NCBI GenBank assembly: GCA_009827235.1
Contig: SPMW01000001.1
Location: 62,001-126,000, forward strand
Length of the DNA stretch: 64,000 bases
Reading direction: 5' to 3'
Source of the DNA: Candidatus Campylobacter infans
GTDB lineage: Bacteria > Campylobacterota > Campylobacteria > Campylobacterales > Campylobacteraceae
Shown: positions 34,783-44,499 of the stretch, piece by piece
Layout of the letters: every line of letters starts with the position of its first letter
Numbering within the stretch: position 1 is the stretch's first letter
The notes under the pieces: model-generated
Database searches by the model: none
Seen by the model: the letters and a program-made list of their open reading frames with translations, nothing else
What the model was told of the DNA's origin: nothing
Translations under genes and position numbers: made by a program

Positions 34783-36063
34783 ATGCGTTTTTTTTGTGTC
34801 TTTGCTGTGTTTTTATCATTTTGCTTTGGCCTAGATTTATATGAAATATATATGAATGCTAAATTAAATGGCAATAACACCACACAAAAAGAATCAAACG
34901 CAGTAACTAAAAATCCTACCATGCACGATACCACTTGGCTTGAACCAAATAAATGCCAATCTTGCCACCGCGATCAAACTAAATATTGGGAAAAAAGTTT
35001 TCACGCAAAAAGCCATGAAAACGCAAATCCACTTTATAAAGCTAGCATTGATTTAGTAGCTAAAAAAACTATAAAATCAAAAGAAGAAGTGCTAGTTGAA
35101 TGCTCTACTTGCCATAATCCTGGCATAAAAATCAAAAAAATCGATGAAGATTATAAAATAAGTAAAATTTTTGGTCTAAAAACTGCTAAAACTCAAAATA
35201 TAGACGAGCAAATACATCATAAAAGCGATTTAAGTGGTGTTAGTTGTGCTTATTGCCATAGAATAGACAAAATAAAACAAGGCGGTAATTTTGGTAATTA
35301 CGAAGTGCAGCTTTTAGATGATAGTAATAAAATCATAGTAGGCCCATATCAAGATACGCTAAAAGATAGCCACCACGATAACCAAAAAAGAGATTTTTTT
35401 ATAGATAGCGATCAATTATGCTTGGTTTGCCACGATGGCATAGGCGCAAGCGATAGAAATGGCAAGCCAAATCCTATGTCTGCTTATTCAACTGGTGGCG
35501 AAATGATAAGTAATGAAAAATCTTGCGTAGAATGCCATATGAGCGAAAGATACGAAACCATCAATTCATCTTATGATGATGAAATACGCGTGCGCTATGT
35601 CCGCCAGCATTTATTTAATGGCGCTCATGATATTCGCCAATTAAAATTTGGTATTTTATTTAGATATAAAAAAGCAAAACAAATTTTAGAAATTATAAAT
35701 AACTCATCGCATATGATCCCAACAGGCTTTGGTTCGCGTATGATTCGCATAAAAGTTTATTATAAAGATCAAAACGCAAATATCCTTGGCGAGCATAGCT
35801 TTGATATAGGAACGCAATACTCTTATAATGGCGAGCCAGCTTTGCAATATTATGCTGATGAATTAAAAGATGATAACCGCTTAGCCCCACAAGAAGCGCG
35901 CGAGTTTGAATTAAATCTCCCACAAAACACCTTTTTAATAAATCTAAAAGCCCAGTTTTATTATTTAAGACCGGATTTAATCAATTTATTTGATTCAAAT
36001 ATAAATAATAAAGAAATAATCGGCCCAGTAGAGATCGCCGATAGAGTTTTTTATGTAAAATAA
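34783..36063 (+). CDS. periplasmic pentaheme c-type cytochrome
   Basis: 426-residue exported protein with five CxxCH heme-binding motifs: CQSCH, CSTCH, CAYCH, CLVCH and CVECH, all in residues about 50-255. A signal peptide (MRFFCVFAVFLSFCFG) precedes them. The last 170 residues have no heme motif and look beta-rich (NSSHMIPTGFGSRMIRIKVYY), as in multiheme cytochrome c-554-like proteins where such a domain binds partners. I use ATG 34783, which has a GGGAG ribosome site; the frame is open 24 codons further upstream. No CxxCK (NrfA) motif is present. It probably takes electrons in the periplasm; the substrate or terminal acceptor is unknown. Confidence 0.85.
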   Translation: MRFFCVFAVFLSFCFGLDLYEIYMNAKLNGNNTTQKESNAVTKNPTMHDTTWLEPNKCQSCHRDQTKYWEKSFHAKSHENANPLYKASIDLVAKKTIKSKEEVLVECSTCHNPGIKIKKIDEDYKISKIFGLKTAKTQNIDEQIHHKSDLSGVSCAYCHRIDKIKQGGNFGNYEVQLLDDSNKIIVGPYQDTLKDSHHDNQKRDFFIDSDQLCLVCHDGIGASDRNGKPNPMSAYSTGGEMISNEKSCVECHMSERYETINSSYDDEIRVRYVRQHLFNGAHDIRQLKFGILFRYKKAKQILEIINNSSHMIPTGFGSRMIRIKVYYKDQNANILGEHSFDIGTQYSYNGEPALQYYADELKDDNRLAPQEAREFELNLPQNTFLINLKAQFYYLRPDLINLFDSNINNKEIIGPVEIADRVFYVK

Positions 36064-36106
36064 TTTATACAAATTTTAAATTAAATCTATAAATAAAAGA
36101 AAAAAA

Positions 36107-37165
36107 ATGAGATATAAAACCAAACAAATAAATGTGGGCGGAGTTTTAATAGGCGGCGATGCGCCAATAAGCGTTCAAAGTATGACTTATTCAAAAACGC
36201 GCGATGTAAAAAGCACCTTAGAGCAAATAAATCGTTTGTATTTTGCTGGGGCTGATTTGGTGCGCTGTGCGGTGTTTAATAAAGAAGATATAACAGGGCT
36301 TTGCGAGATTAAAAAGCAAAGCCCTTTGCCAATAATTGCTGATATTCATTTTAACTTCACCTATGCTGTGGCTGTGGCGGATTTTGTCGATGCTATTCGC
36401 ATAAATCCAGGTAATATCGGCGGTAAGGCGCATATTAAAGCAGTAGTTGATGCTTGTAAAAAAAGAAACTTACCAATAAGAATAGGTGTAAATTGTGGTA
36501 GCTTAGAAAAACAATTTGAAGAGCGTTATGGGCGCACGCCAGAAGCAATGATTCAAAGCGCGCTTTATAATGTTTCTTTGCTTGAAGATTTTGATTTTAG
36601 CGATATTGCCATAAGCTTAAAAGCTAGCGATGTACCTACTACCGTTAAAGCTTATAGGCAATTACGCCCGCTTGTTAAATATCCTTTTCATTTAGGGCTT
36701 ACAGAAGCTGGCACGAAATTTCATGCTAGTATTAAAAGCGCCATTGCTCTTGGGACGCTTTTATTAGAGGGCATTGGCGATACGATGAGAGTTAGCATTA
36801 CAGGCGAACTTGAAGAAGAAATAAAAGTAGCAAGAGCCATCTTACAAGACAGCGGTCGCCAAAAAAGCGGTGTAAATATCATCTCTTGCCCAACTTGTGG
36901 CAGATTACAAAGCGATTTGCTAAAAGCTGTTAAAATAGTAGAAGAGCATACTAAAAATATAAAAGAGCCATTAAATATAAGCGTAATGGGCTGCATTGTA
37001 AATGCCCTAGGCGAGGCAAAAGGCGCTGATATTGCAATTGCTTTTGGTAAAGAAAATGGTATGATAATAAAGCATGGCGAGATTGTGGCAAGATTAGCCC
37101 AAGATGAATTGATTGAGCGTTTTTTGATTGAGATTGAAGAAGAGGTTAAAGCTCGCAAGGCGTAA
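36107..37165 (+). CDS. ispG: 4-hydroxy-3-methylbut-2-en-1-yl diphosphate synthase
   Basis: Iron-sulfur enzyme of the MEP isoprenoid pathway, converting MEcPP to HMBPP. The N-terminal TIM barrel starts with [20 protein letters not shown] and contains [12 protein letters not shown]. The 4Fe-4S ligands are the Cys of SCPTCGR and [15 protein letters not shown] near the C-terminus, followed by the usual Glu. The length of 352 residues is normal. It lies 43 bp after the cytochrome gene and 48 bp before dnaB on the same strand. Confidence 0.97.
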   Translation: MRYKTKQINVGGVLIGGDAPISVQSMTYSKTRDVKSTLEQINRLYFAGADLVRCAVFNKEDITGLCEIKKQSPLPIIADIHFNFTYAVAVADFVDAIRINPGNIGGKAHIKAVVDACKKRNLPIRIGVNCGSLEKQFEERYGRTPEAMIQSALYNVSLLEDFDFSDIAISLKASDVPTTVKAYRQLRPLVKYPFHLGLTEAGTKFHASIKSAIALGTLLLEGIGDTMRVSITGELEEEIKVARAILQDSGRQKSGVNIISCPTCGRLQSDLLKAVKIVEEHTKNIKEPLNISVMGCIVNALGEAKGADIAIAFGKENGMIIKHGEIVARLAQDELIERFLIEIEEEVKARKA

Positions 37166-37213
37166 AGAAATTAAAATTTTAAATTTATTTTAAATTAAAT
37201 GAAAAGGTAATAA

Positions 37214-38605
37214 ATGCAAGACAATACCTACTCTTATGATATTGAAATTTCAATTTTAGCAAGTGTTTTTTATAATAACGACACCCTTAGCGATTTGGCT
37301 GATATTTTACGCCCTGAGGATTTTTATTTTAGACAAAATGGCGATATTTTTTGGGCTATGCTTGCTTTATTTAATAAGCAAAACCCAATAGATGAAATTT
37401 TTCTAGCTAGCGAGTTAAAAGAAAAATTTAACAAAGAAGCATTAGATGCCGTGCTAGCAAGTAGCGGTATGATAGATGCGCAAAAATACGCCCTTATGCT
37501 AAAAGAGTTATCAAATAAGCGCGCTTTATTAGCCATTGCTTCATCTGTGCCACAAACCATAAATGAATTAGCCATTAAAGATGCCATTGATAAGATTAGT
37601 GCTGATATTTTTAATCTCACAAATGAAAAGCAAGCTGGCTTAAAAGATGCCAAAGAAGCCACAAGCCAAGCCTTAGAAACCATAAAGCGTTTAAAAGAAG
37701 AGGGCAGAGGTTTAATTGGTATTTCTAGCGGTTTTACAGAGCTAGATGATAAAATCCAAGGGCTAAAAAATGGCGATTTTATTATAATTGCAGCAAGGCC
37801 AGGTATGGGAAAAACAACCTTTGCGCTAAATATAGTAGAAAGAGTGCTAAAAAGCAAGCAAGGCGTGATATTTTTTAGCCTTGAAATGCCAGCGGTGCAA
37901 TTAATGTTTAGATTATTTAGCTCATACACCTCAATAAATCTTGGCGATATTATGAAAGCAAACTTAAATGATGATAATTTAGAAACCCTAAGCCAAACAG
38001 CCGATGAAATCGCAAATTCTGATTTATATATTTATGATAGTGGTAATCTAACCGTGCATATGGTGCGCGCGCAGTTACGCAGGTTATTACAAAAAAACGC
38101 AAATATAAAACTTTGCGTGATTGATTATATCGGGCTTATGACAAACTCATCAAGTTTTGGCGAGAGGCATTTACAAATTGCGGATATTTCGAGGCAGTTA
38201 AAGCTCTTAGCGCGCGAACTTCAAATACCAATAATTGCGCTATCTCAGCTAAATCGTAGCTTAGAAAGTAGAGCAAATAAACGCCCTATGCTTTCTGATT
38301 TAAGAGAATCAGGCGCGATAGAACAAGATGCCGATATAATAATTTTTGTTTATCGCAAGGATTTTTACAAAGAGCAAGAAGCAAAAGAACAAATCGCAAA
38401 AGCCAAATTAGAAGGCAAGAGCATAAACTCTGAGGATATATTTAAAGCAGAAGAAGTAGAAGATGCTGAGATTATCATAGGTAAAAATCGCAACGGCCCA
38501 ACTGGTGTGTTAGATTTTACATTTGATAAAACCAAAAGCAGATTTTTAGCTAAGATACCAGAAATCAAAGCCGTCCAAACTCAAAGCTTAGCTGATGAAG
38601 ACTAG
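37214..38605 (+). CDS. dnaB: replicative DNA helicase
   Basis: Hexameric replication-fork helicase. An N-terminal all-helical domain (residues about 5-105) is joined by a linker helix to a RecA-fold domain with Walker A ARPGMGKTTFAL at about residue 195, Walker B LCVIDYIGLM, the SQLNRSLESR motif (H3/H4 region) and DLRESGAIEQDADIIIFVYR, including the arginine finger region. 463 residues, no intein. ATG 37214 follows an AAAAGG site. Typical for the phylum, which often lacks a DnaC-type loader. Confidence 0.97.
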   Translation: MQDNTYSYDIEISILASVFYNNDTLSDLADILRPEDFYFRQNGDIFWAMLALFNKQNPIDEIFLASELKEKFNKEALDAVLASSGMIDAQKYALMLKELSNKRALLAIASSVPQTINELAIKDAIDKISADIFNLTNEKQAGLKDAKEATSQALETIKRLKEEGRGLIGISSGFTELDDKIQGLKNGDFIIIAARPGMGKTTFALNIVERVLKSKQGVIFFSLEMPAVQLMFRLFSSYTSINLGDIMKANLNDDNLETLSQTADEIANSDLYIYDSGNLTVHMVRAQLRRLLQKNANIKLCVIDYIGLMTNSSSFGERHLQIADISRQLKLLARELQIPIIALSQLNRSLESRANKRPMLSDLRESGAIEQDADIIIFVYRKDFYKEQEAKEQIAKAKLEGKSINSEDIFKAEEVEDAEIIIGKNRNGPTGVLDFTFDKTKSRFLAKIPEIKAVQTQSLADED

Positions 38606-38652
38606 CAAAAGCTTTAATAAATTTTAATTAAAATTTGGCTAAAAGGATTAAA

Positions 38653-40380
38653 TTGAAAGGCGTAATTGAAACTTTTTTTCGTTTTAAGGCTTATTTTAAG
38701 GATTATATTTTTCATTTTTGCGTGGCTATTTTTGGTATGATCTTAGCTAGTGCTGGCACGGCTGCTAGTGCGTATTTGGTTAAGCCTGTACTTGATCAAA
38801 TTTTTGTAGATAAAAATAAAGAACTTTTATATTTATTGCCTTATGCGATAATTGCGGTGTATTTTGCCAAAAGTCTTGGGACTTATTTACAAAGCTATTT
38901 TAGTGCTTATATCGGGCATGATATTGTTAGGCGTTTTCGAGCTAGGCTTTTGGCGCATTTAATTTATCTTGATATGAGCTTTTTTAATCGTTATAGAAGT
39001 GGCGAGCTAATTAGTCGTAACACAAACGATATCGAGCGCATTCGCTCCATAGTTTCAAGTATGCTCCCAGAGCTTGGCAGGGAGTTTATAACAGCTCTTG
39101 GGCTTTTAGGCGTGGTGATTTATCAAAGCCCTAAACTTGCGTTATTTGCGCTTATTATTTTTCCAGCAGCCATTTATCCGCTAAGCCTTTTAGCACGCAA
39201 AATCAAGCAAATTTCAAAACTAAGCCAGGAAAAAACCAGCGATATGACAGCGGCTTTGGCTGAAATTTTTTCAAATATAGAAATAATCAAGGCAAATAAC
39301 GCTGAAAATAAAGAAATAACCCGCTTTAATGCCCACAATGATAGATTTTTTAGATTAAATCTTAAAAGCGTAAGAACTGGCGAGCTAGTTAGTCCGCTAA
39401 TGGAAACGCTTGGGGCTATTGGCGTGGCTGTGGTGATAATAATAGGCGGTAGCGAGGTTATAAATGGGACAATGAGCGTTGGAAGCTTTTTTTCATTTTT
39501 GACAGCGCTTTTTATGCTTTATACGCCGATTAAACGCGTAAGTAGCTTGTATAATAAAATGCAAGATGCCGTAGCTGCTAGTGAGCGCACCTTTGAGCTT
39601 TTAGGAATGAACGCAAATATAGTAGGCGGTATGGCAAAATTTCCAAGCAAGCTTTATTCTATTGCGTTTAATGATGTGCATTTTAGCTATGATAATAAAA
39701 ATTTCGTTCTAAATGGACTAAGTTTTAGGGCAAATAGCGGTGAGATAATTGCTATCATAGGCCAAAGTGGCGGTGGCAAAACTACTATTATAAATTTATT
39801 AATGCGCTTTTTTGATGCTAATAGCGGGCAAATTTTAATCAACCAAAATGAAATTACAGATTTTAGCCTAAACGAGCTAAGAGCGCACATAGGCATAGTT
39901 ACCCAGCGCATTTATATTTTTAATGATACAATCGCAGCAAATGTCGCATACAGCCAAAATGGAAAAATTGATGAAGAGCGCGTGATAAAAGCGCTTGAAA
40001 TAGCCGATGCTTATAGTTTTGTAAGAGCGATGGAGGGCGGGATTTATGCTGTGCTTGATGAGTTTGGAGCTAATCTTAGTGGCGGCCAACGCCAGCGTAT
40101 CGCAATAGCGCGCGCCTTATACGCAAACCCGCAAATTTTAATTTTTGATGAAGCCACAAGTGCGCTAGATAACGAAAGCGAGCGCATAATAACCGATGTA
40201 ATAGAGCGCATAAAGCACGAAAAAATAATCTTTGTGATAGCGCATCGCCAAACGAGCATTAAAAATGCAAATAAAATTTTATTTTTAAGCCAGGGCAGGG
40301 CGCTTGGCTTTGGCTCAAATGATGAGCTAGAACAAAATTGCCAAGAATACAAAAAGCTAAAAGAATTAGCTAAAATTTAA
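38653..40380 (+). CDS. msbA: MsbA-type lipid A/exporter ABC transporter (fused permease-ATPase)
   Basis: Half-transporter with a six-helix membrane domain (residues 1-310) and an ATPase domain, acting as a homodimer. The nucleotide-binding domain has Walker A GQSGGGKTT, the signature LSGGQRQRIAIARAL, Walker B ILIFDEATSALD and the switch His in IAHRQ. Size (575 residues) and sequence type fit MsbA, which flips lipid A core to the periplasmic face. I take TTG 38653 as start because an AAAAGGA site stands 8 bp before it; the frame is open to a TTG six codons upstream. Another lipid or peptide substrate is possible. Confidence 0.82.
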   Translation: MKGVIETFFRFKAYFKDYIFHFCVAIFGMILASAGTAASAYLVKPVLDQIFVDKNKELLYLLPYAIIAVYFAKSLGTYLQSYFSAYIGHDIVRRFRARLLAHLIYLDMSFFNRYRSGELISRNTNDIERIRSIVSSMLPELGREFITALGLLGVVIYQSPKLALFALIIFPAAIYPLSLLARKIKQISKLSQEKTSDMTAALAEIFSNIEIIKANNAENKEITRFNAHNDRFFRLNLKSVRTGELVSPLMETLGAIGVAVVIIIGGSEVINGTMSVGSFFSFLTALFMLYTPIKRVSSLYNKMQDAVAASERTFELLGMNANIVGGMAKFPSKLYSIAFNDVHFSYDNKNFVLNGLSFRANSGEIIAIIGQSGGGKTTIINLLMRFFDANSGQILINQNEITDFSLNELRAHIGIVTQRIYIFNDTIAANVAYSQNGKIDEERVIKALEIADAYSFVRAMEGGIYAVLDEFGANLSGGQRQRIAIARALYANPQILIFDEATSALDNESERIITDVIERIKHEKIIFVIAHRQTSIKNANKILFLSQGRALGFGSNDELEQNCQEYKKLKELAKI

Positions 40381-40476
40381 AATTAATTAAATTTTAAAAT
40401 TTTATTTTAAAGTGTTGTTTTGTGATTTAATACTACTTAAAATTTTAAAATTTCACAATGAAATCAAAGGATAATT

Positions 40477-41742
40477 ATGGATTTTTTACAAATACAAGGC
40501 GGAGCCAAATTAAGCGGAGAAGTTAGCATAAGCGGTGCTAAAAACGCGGCTTTACCGATAATTGCTAGCACGATTTTAGCTAAAAATGAAGTTGAAATTT
40601 TAAATGTGCCAAATGTTGTAGATATTAATACTTTGGTTGCGCTTTTGTGTAATCTTGGCGCACAAGGCCAGTTAAAAAATAATTTTTTAACCCTAAATAC
40701 CCAAGAAATAAACTCCACAAAAGCCACTTATGATATTGTGCGAAAAATGCGCGCTAGTATTTTAGTGCTAGGTCCGCTTTTAGCAAGGTTTAAAGAGTGC
40801 GCGGTAAGCTTGCCAGGTGGCTGTGCCATAGGTGCAAGGCCGATTGATTTACATCTTAGCGCGCTTGAAAAAATGGGCGCGCATATTAGCATTCAAGGTG
40901 GCTATGTATCAGCAAGCGCAAAAGATGGATTAAAGGGCGCTGAGATAATTTTTGATAAAATCACCGTAACAGGTAGCGAAAATATCATTATGGCAGCTGC
41001 TCTTGCAAGGGGTAAAACGCGCATTTTAAATGCCGCAAAAGAGCCTGAGGTGGTGCAGATTTGTGAAATTTTAGCTGATTGTGGCGTGGAGATTAATGGC
41101 ATAGGCACTAGCGAAATAAATATCACCGGCACAGATGGCGAGCTTTTACAAATGCCACAAATTTCTGTAATACCAGATAGAATAGAAGCTGGCACTTATT
41201 TATGCGCAGCAGCAATTAGCGCTAGCCAAATAACGCTAAAAAATACCAAAAAAGAGCATTTGCGCGCCGTGCTTGATAAATTAAGCGATATGGGCGTAAA
41301 ATGCGAATGCGAGGGCAGCGATATTAAGGTGTTGCCAGCTTCATCTTTAAAGCCTGTAAATATCATCACCACAGAATATCCTGGCTTTCCTACTGATATG
41401 CAAGCACAATTTATGGCACTAGCTTGCGTGGCTGATGGGACTAGTGTGATTGAAGAGAGGCTTTTTGAAAATCGCTTTATGCACGCTAGCGAACTAGCTA
41501 GAATGGGCGCAGATATCAAGCTAAACGCGCATATAGCTACAATCACAGGCACCAAGCTTGAAGGCGCTGATGTGATGGCTACTGATTTGCGCGCAAGCTC
41601 AGCCTTAGTAATAGCAGCCCTAGCAGCAAGAGGGGTTAGTAATATCCACCGCATTTATCACTTAGACCGCGGCTATGAAAACTTAGAGCAAAAGCTAAGC
41701 AGCCTTGGCGCAAATATAAAAAGACTTAAAGAAAATGCTTAA
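40477..41742 (+). CDS. murA: UDP-N-acetylglucosamine 1-carboxyvinyltransferase
   Basis: First committed step of peptidoglycan synthesis: adds enolpyruvate from PEP to UDP-GlcNAc. The start [27 protein letters not shown] is characteristic; the PEP-reactive active-site Cys is present in [13 protein letters not shown] (C115-118 region), so the enzyme should be fosfomycin-sensitive in principle. [15 protein letters not shown] near the C-terminus is the MurA-specific Asp motif. 421 residues, normal. ATG 40477 follows AAAGGA. Confidence 0.97.
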   Translation: MDFLQIQGGAKLSGEVSISGAKNAALPIIASTILAKNEVEILNVPNVVDINTLVALLCNLGAQGQLKNNFLTLNTQEINSTKATYDIVRKMRASILVLGPLLARFKECAVSLPGGCAIGARPIDLHLSALEKMGAHISIQGGYVSASAKDGLKGAEIIFDKITVTGSENIIMAAALARGKTRILNAAKEPEVVQICEILADCGVEINGIGTSEINITGTDGELLQMPQISVIPDRIEAGTYLCAAAISASQITLKNTKKEHLRAVLDKLSDMGVKCECEGSDIKVLPASSLKPVNIITTEYPGFPTDMQAQFMALACVADGTSVIEERLFENRFMHASELARMGADIKLNAHIATITGTKLEGADVMATDLRASSALVIAALAARGVSNIHRIYHLDRGYENLEQKLSSLGANIKRLKENA

Positions 41743-41770
41743 AATTTTAATCTAAAATAATTTTTTGAGC

Positions 41771-41923
41771 GTAGCATCTTGGCTTAGCGCGCTTTGCTAC
41801 TAGCTTTGTGCGTAAAATCTTTATAATTCATTTTGCGTTTTAAAATTTTTTATTTGGCTAGAAATTAAAGCCTAAAACGCGCTTTAAGGCGTAGCTGATT
41901 TTGCTATTATAAAATTTCTAGCC
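41771..41923. other. structured intergenic segment between convergent murA and purH
   Basis: The 205-bp gap holds two inverted repeats: GTAGCA (41771-41776) with TGCTAC (41795-41800), and GGCTAGAAATT (41856-41866) with AATTTCTAGCC (41913-41923), the second an 11-bp perfect stem around 46 nt that includes AAAGCC and GCGCTTTAAGGC. It may be a terminator region for both genes or a small RNA; no -10 box of good quality is seen. Confidence 0.35.
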
Positions 41924-41947
41924 CCGTTTTTTAGCTTTTATAAAATT

Positions 41948-43489
41948 TTAATGCCAAAAATGCCTAATGCCAGTAAAATACATCGCTATGTTATGCTCAT
42001 TAGCAGCCAAGATTACCTCATCATCTCTTATGCTACCGCCTGGCTGGATTATGCTTTTAACCCCAGCCAACGCTGCTATATCAATGCTATCTCTAAATGG
42101 AAAAAACGCCTCGCTAGCAAGCGCACAGCCATTTAAATCTATATTTTGATCCTTAGCCTTAGCCACAGCTGCGCGCGCAGCATCTACGCGGCTAGTCATA
42201 CCCATACCAATTGCTAAAAGCGTGGCATCTTTTACATAAGCTACGCAGTTTGATTTGGTTAATCCAGCTATTATCCAAGCAATTTTTAAATCCATTATTT
42301 GAGCCTTGTTGGCTTCTTTTTGGCTTACTAATTTTGCATTATCTACCTCATTTTCGCTTATAAAATCGGCTTGTTGATATGCAAAACCGCCACAAATGGC
42401 TTTAAAATTATATTTTTGCGATATTTTGGCTAGATATTTGCCGTTTTCATCGCCTAATGTAAAAATTTTAGTGCGTTTTTTATCGCTGTATTCATTTAAT
42501 GCGTCTTCATCGGCACTTGCGCATATTATCACCTCGGTAAAGACCTTTTTCATTTCTATGGCTAATTCTTTACTCAAACGCCCATTTATGGCCACAACGC
42601 CACCAAATGCGCTTACTGGATCACATAGCATCGCAGCCTTATAGCTTTGCATTAAATCATTCTTAATGCCAAACCCGCAAGGATTAGCGTGCTTGCAAAT
42701 CACCACAGCAGGCGCATCACCAAAACTTGTGGCGATGGCAATGGCTGCGTTTATGTCTGTCATATTATTAAAGCTAGGTTCGCCTTTTAAAATTTTAAAA
42801 TTTTTACTTAAAAAATCATCAAATTCATAAATAGCGCCTTTTTGGTGCGGATTTTCTCCATATCTTGCATCAAAAACCTTAGTTCCGCTTATAAATTTTG
42901 TATCGCCAAAACCACCATTAAATCGCTCGTTCATATAGTTTGCTATCATCGCATCATAGCTTGCTGTGTGTGAGAATGCTTTTATCATTAAATATCTGCG
43001 AAATTCTAAATTCACGCTATTTTGGCGTAATTTTTCTAGCGTTAGGGCATAATCATCTTGGCTTGTTAAAACCAGCACGCTTTGATGATTTTTAGCAGCA
43101 CTTCTAATCATCGCTGGCCCGCCTATATCGATGTTTTCTATAATTTCATCAAAATCATCGGTGCGATTTATTGTGGCTTTAAATGGGTATAAATTCACGC
43201 ACACTAAATCAATCGCATTTATATTGTATTTGCTAGCATCGGCTCTGTGAGCGTCTAAATCGCGTCTGTATAAAATCCCGCCGTGAATGCGCGGGTGTAA
43301 GGTTTTCACCCTGCCATCAAACATTTCAGGGCTTGTGGTATATTGGCTAACTTCAATGGCATTTATTCCATTATCTTTTAGTATTTTAAAAGTGCCACCA
43401 GTGCTTAAAATCTCCCAGCCCAAATCCGCTAAGCCTCGCGCAAATTCCACCACGCCATCTTTATGGCTTACGCTAATTAAAGCTCTCAT
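41948..43489 (-). CDS. purH: bifunctional AICAR transformylase / IMP cyclohydrolase
   Basis: Last two steps of de novo IMP synthesis. The N-terminal MGS-like cyclohydrolase domain begins [18 protein letters not shown] and includes the [20 protein letters not shown] motif. The C-terminal transformylase domain contains [10 protein letters not shown] and the active-site KHANPCGFG, plus [14 protein letters not shown] [12 protein letters not shown]. The length of 513 residues is normal. Its start overlaps the stop of the TerB/DnaJ gene by 4 bp on the minus strand, so the two are co-translated. Confidence 0.97.
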   Translation of the reverse strand: MRALISVSHKDGVVEFARGLADLGWEILSTGGTFKILKDNGINAIEVSQYTTSPEMFDGRVKTLHPRIHGGILYRRDLDAHRADASKYNINAIDLVCVNLYPFKATINRTDDFDEIIENIDIGGPAMIRSAAKNHQSVLVLTSQDDYALTLEKLRQNSVNLEFRRYLMIKAFSHTASYDAMIANYMNERFNGGFGDTKFISGTKVFDARYGENPHQKGAIYEFDDFLSKNFKILKGEPSFNNMTDINAAIAIATSFGDAPAVVICKHANPCGFGIKNDLMQSYKAAMLCDPVSAFGGVVAINGRLSKELAIEMKKVFTEVIICASADEDALNEYSDKKRTKIFTLGDENGKYLAKISQKYNFKAICGGFAYQQADFISENEVDNAKLVSQKEANKAQIMDLKIAWIIAGLTKSNCVAYVKDATLLAIGMGMTSRVDAARAAVAKAKDQNIDLNGCALASEAFFPFRDSIDIAALAGVKSIIQPGGSIRDDEVILAANEHNIAMYFTGIRHFWH

Positions 43490-44322
43490 TTATTCTCCTT
43501 TTGTTTAATTGTTTCATAAGCTTGATTTATTTCTTGTAATTTTTTTGTGGCATCGTTAATTATGCCCTTGCTAGCATCTAAGCCAAGAAAATCTGGATGG
43601 TATTTTCTTGCAAGCTTTCTGTATTGTTTTTTAACTTCATCAAAGCTTGCGTTATTAGGTAATTCTAAAATTTCATAAGGGTTTTTTTGGCTGTGATTGG
43701 CGTTTTGTGTGTTTTGTGAGTTGGAGTTTTTATAGTAGTTATTGCTTTTTTGTTTGGATTGTTTTTTAAAGCCATCATAATTGCGATAACCGCCATCAAA
43801 ACTCCCAGCACCAAAATAAGCATTAAATTCTTGCTCAAATTTTAAAAATAAGCTTTGTTTTATTTTTTCATTTATATTAAAAGCCTTGCAAATATCATCA
43901 ATTACCTTTGCTTCGCTTGGGCTAAAAAAGCCGTCAGCATAAGCTAAATTTAATAAATAAATAATCACGCTTTGGCATTCATTGGAGTTTAATTTGCGGG
44001 TGTTTTTATAAATTTTGGCTATTTCATAGACGCTTTGATGGCTGTTTTTTGCGTGTTCGTAAATTTTTTTTAGCTCATCTCGTGTTTGCTTTTGTCCGTT
44101 TAATTCAAAGGTTAAAATATCAAGCATTTGCGATATATAAGCAGCCTCAGTGGCTTTTACCTCGCCATCGGCTTTGGCGATTTTAGCTAGCAGGCTTATT
44201 AAAAATTTGGCATCATTAAAGGTGATTTGCTTGTGCGCATCGCCAGCTGGGGCTTGCCTAAAACCATTGCTAAGCGCGTAAAATACAATCCCCACAACAA
44301 TTGCCAAAATAAAAAAGCTCAT
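43486..44322 (-). CDS. TerB-like and J-domain membrane protein (DjlA-like co-chaperone)
   Basis: 278-residue protein with an N-terminal membrane anchor (residues 1-18), a TerB-like helical domain at about 30-150 ([20 protein letters not shown] and [21 protein letters not shown], two acidic metal-binding-type repeats), a Gly/Asn/Gln-rich linker (175-215) and a C-terminal J domain ([20 protein letters not shown]). The HPD motif that stimulates DnaK ATPase is present (KYHPDF). This is the DjlA architecture: a membrane-tethered DnaK partner. It precedes purH with a 4-bp overlap. Confidence 0.9.
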   Translation of the reverse strand: MSFFILAIVVGIVFYALSNGFRQAPAGDAHKQITFNDAKFLISLLAKIAKADGEVKATEAAYISQMLDILTFELNGQKQTRDELKKIYEHAKNSHQSVYEIAKIYKNTRKLNSNECQSVIIYLLNLAYADGFFSPSEAKVIDDICKAFNINEKIKQSLFLKFEQEFNAYFGAGSFDGGYRNYDGFKKQSKQKSNNYYKNSNSQNTQNANHSQKNPYEILELPNNASFDEVKKQYRKLARKYHPDFLGLDASKGIINDATKKLQEINQAYETIKQKENK

Positions 44323-44362
44323 ATTTATCCTTAAAATAAAATCGGTATTTTAACCTGGCAAG

Positions 44363-44368
44363 ATTATA
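44363..44368 (-). promoter_or_regulatory. sigma70 -10 box for the TerB/DnaJ-purH operon
   Basis: TATAAT on the minus strand (context TTTTATAATCTTG), 40 bp before the ATG at 44322. Confidence 0.55.
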
Positions 44369-44465
44369 AAAGCATAAAAAAGGCTTGAAATTTTAAAATT
44401 TACATTTAAATTTAAAATTTTATAAACCCAAATTTTAAGCTAAACTAATTTTTAATAAAATTTGC

Positions 44466-44471
44466 TATAAT
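44466..44471 (+). promoter_or_regulatory. sigma70 -10 box for ftsK
   Basis: TATAAT in the context TTTGCTATAATCGCC, 28 bp before the TTG start of ftsK; divergent from the TerB/DnaJ operon promoter about 100 bp away. Confidence 0.6.
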
Positions 44472-44499
44472 CGCCAGTTTTTTGCTTAAAGGATTTATT

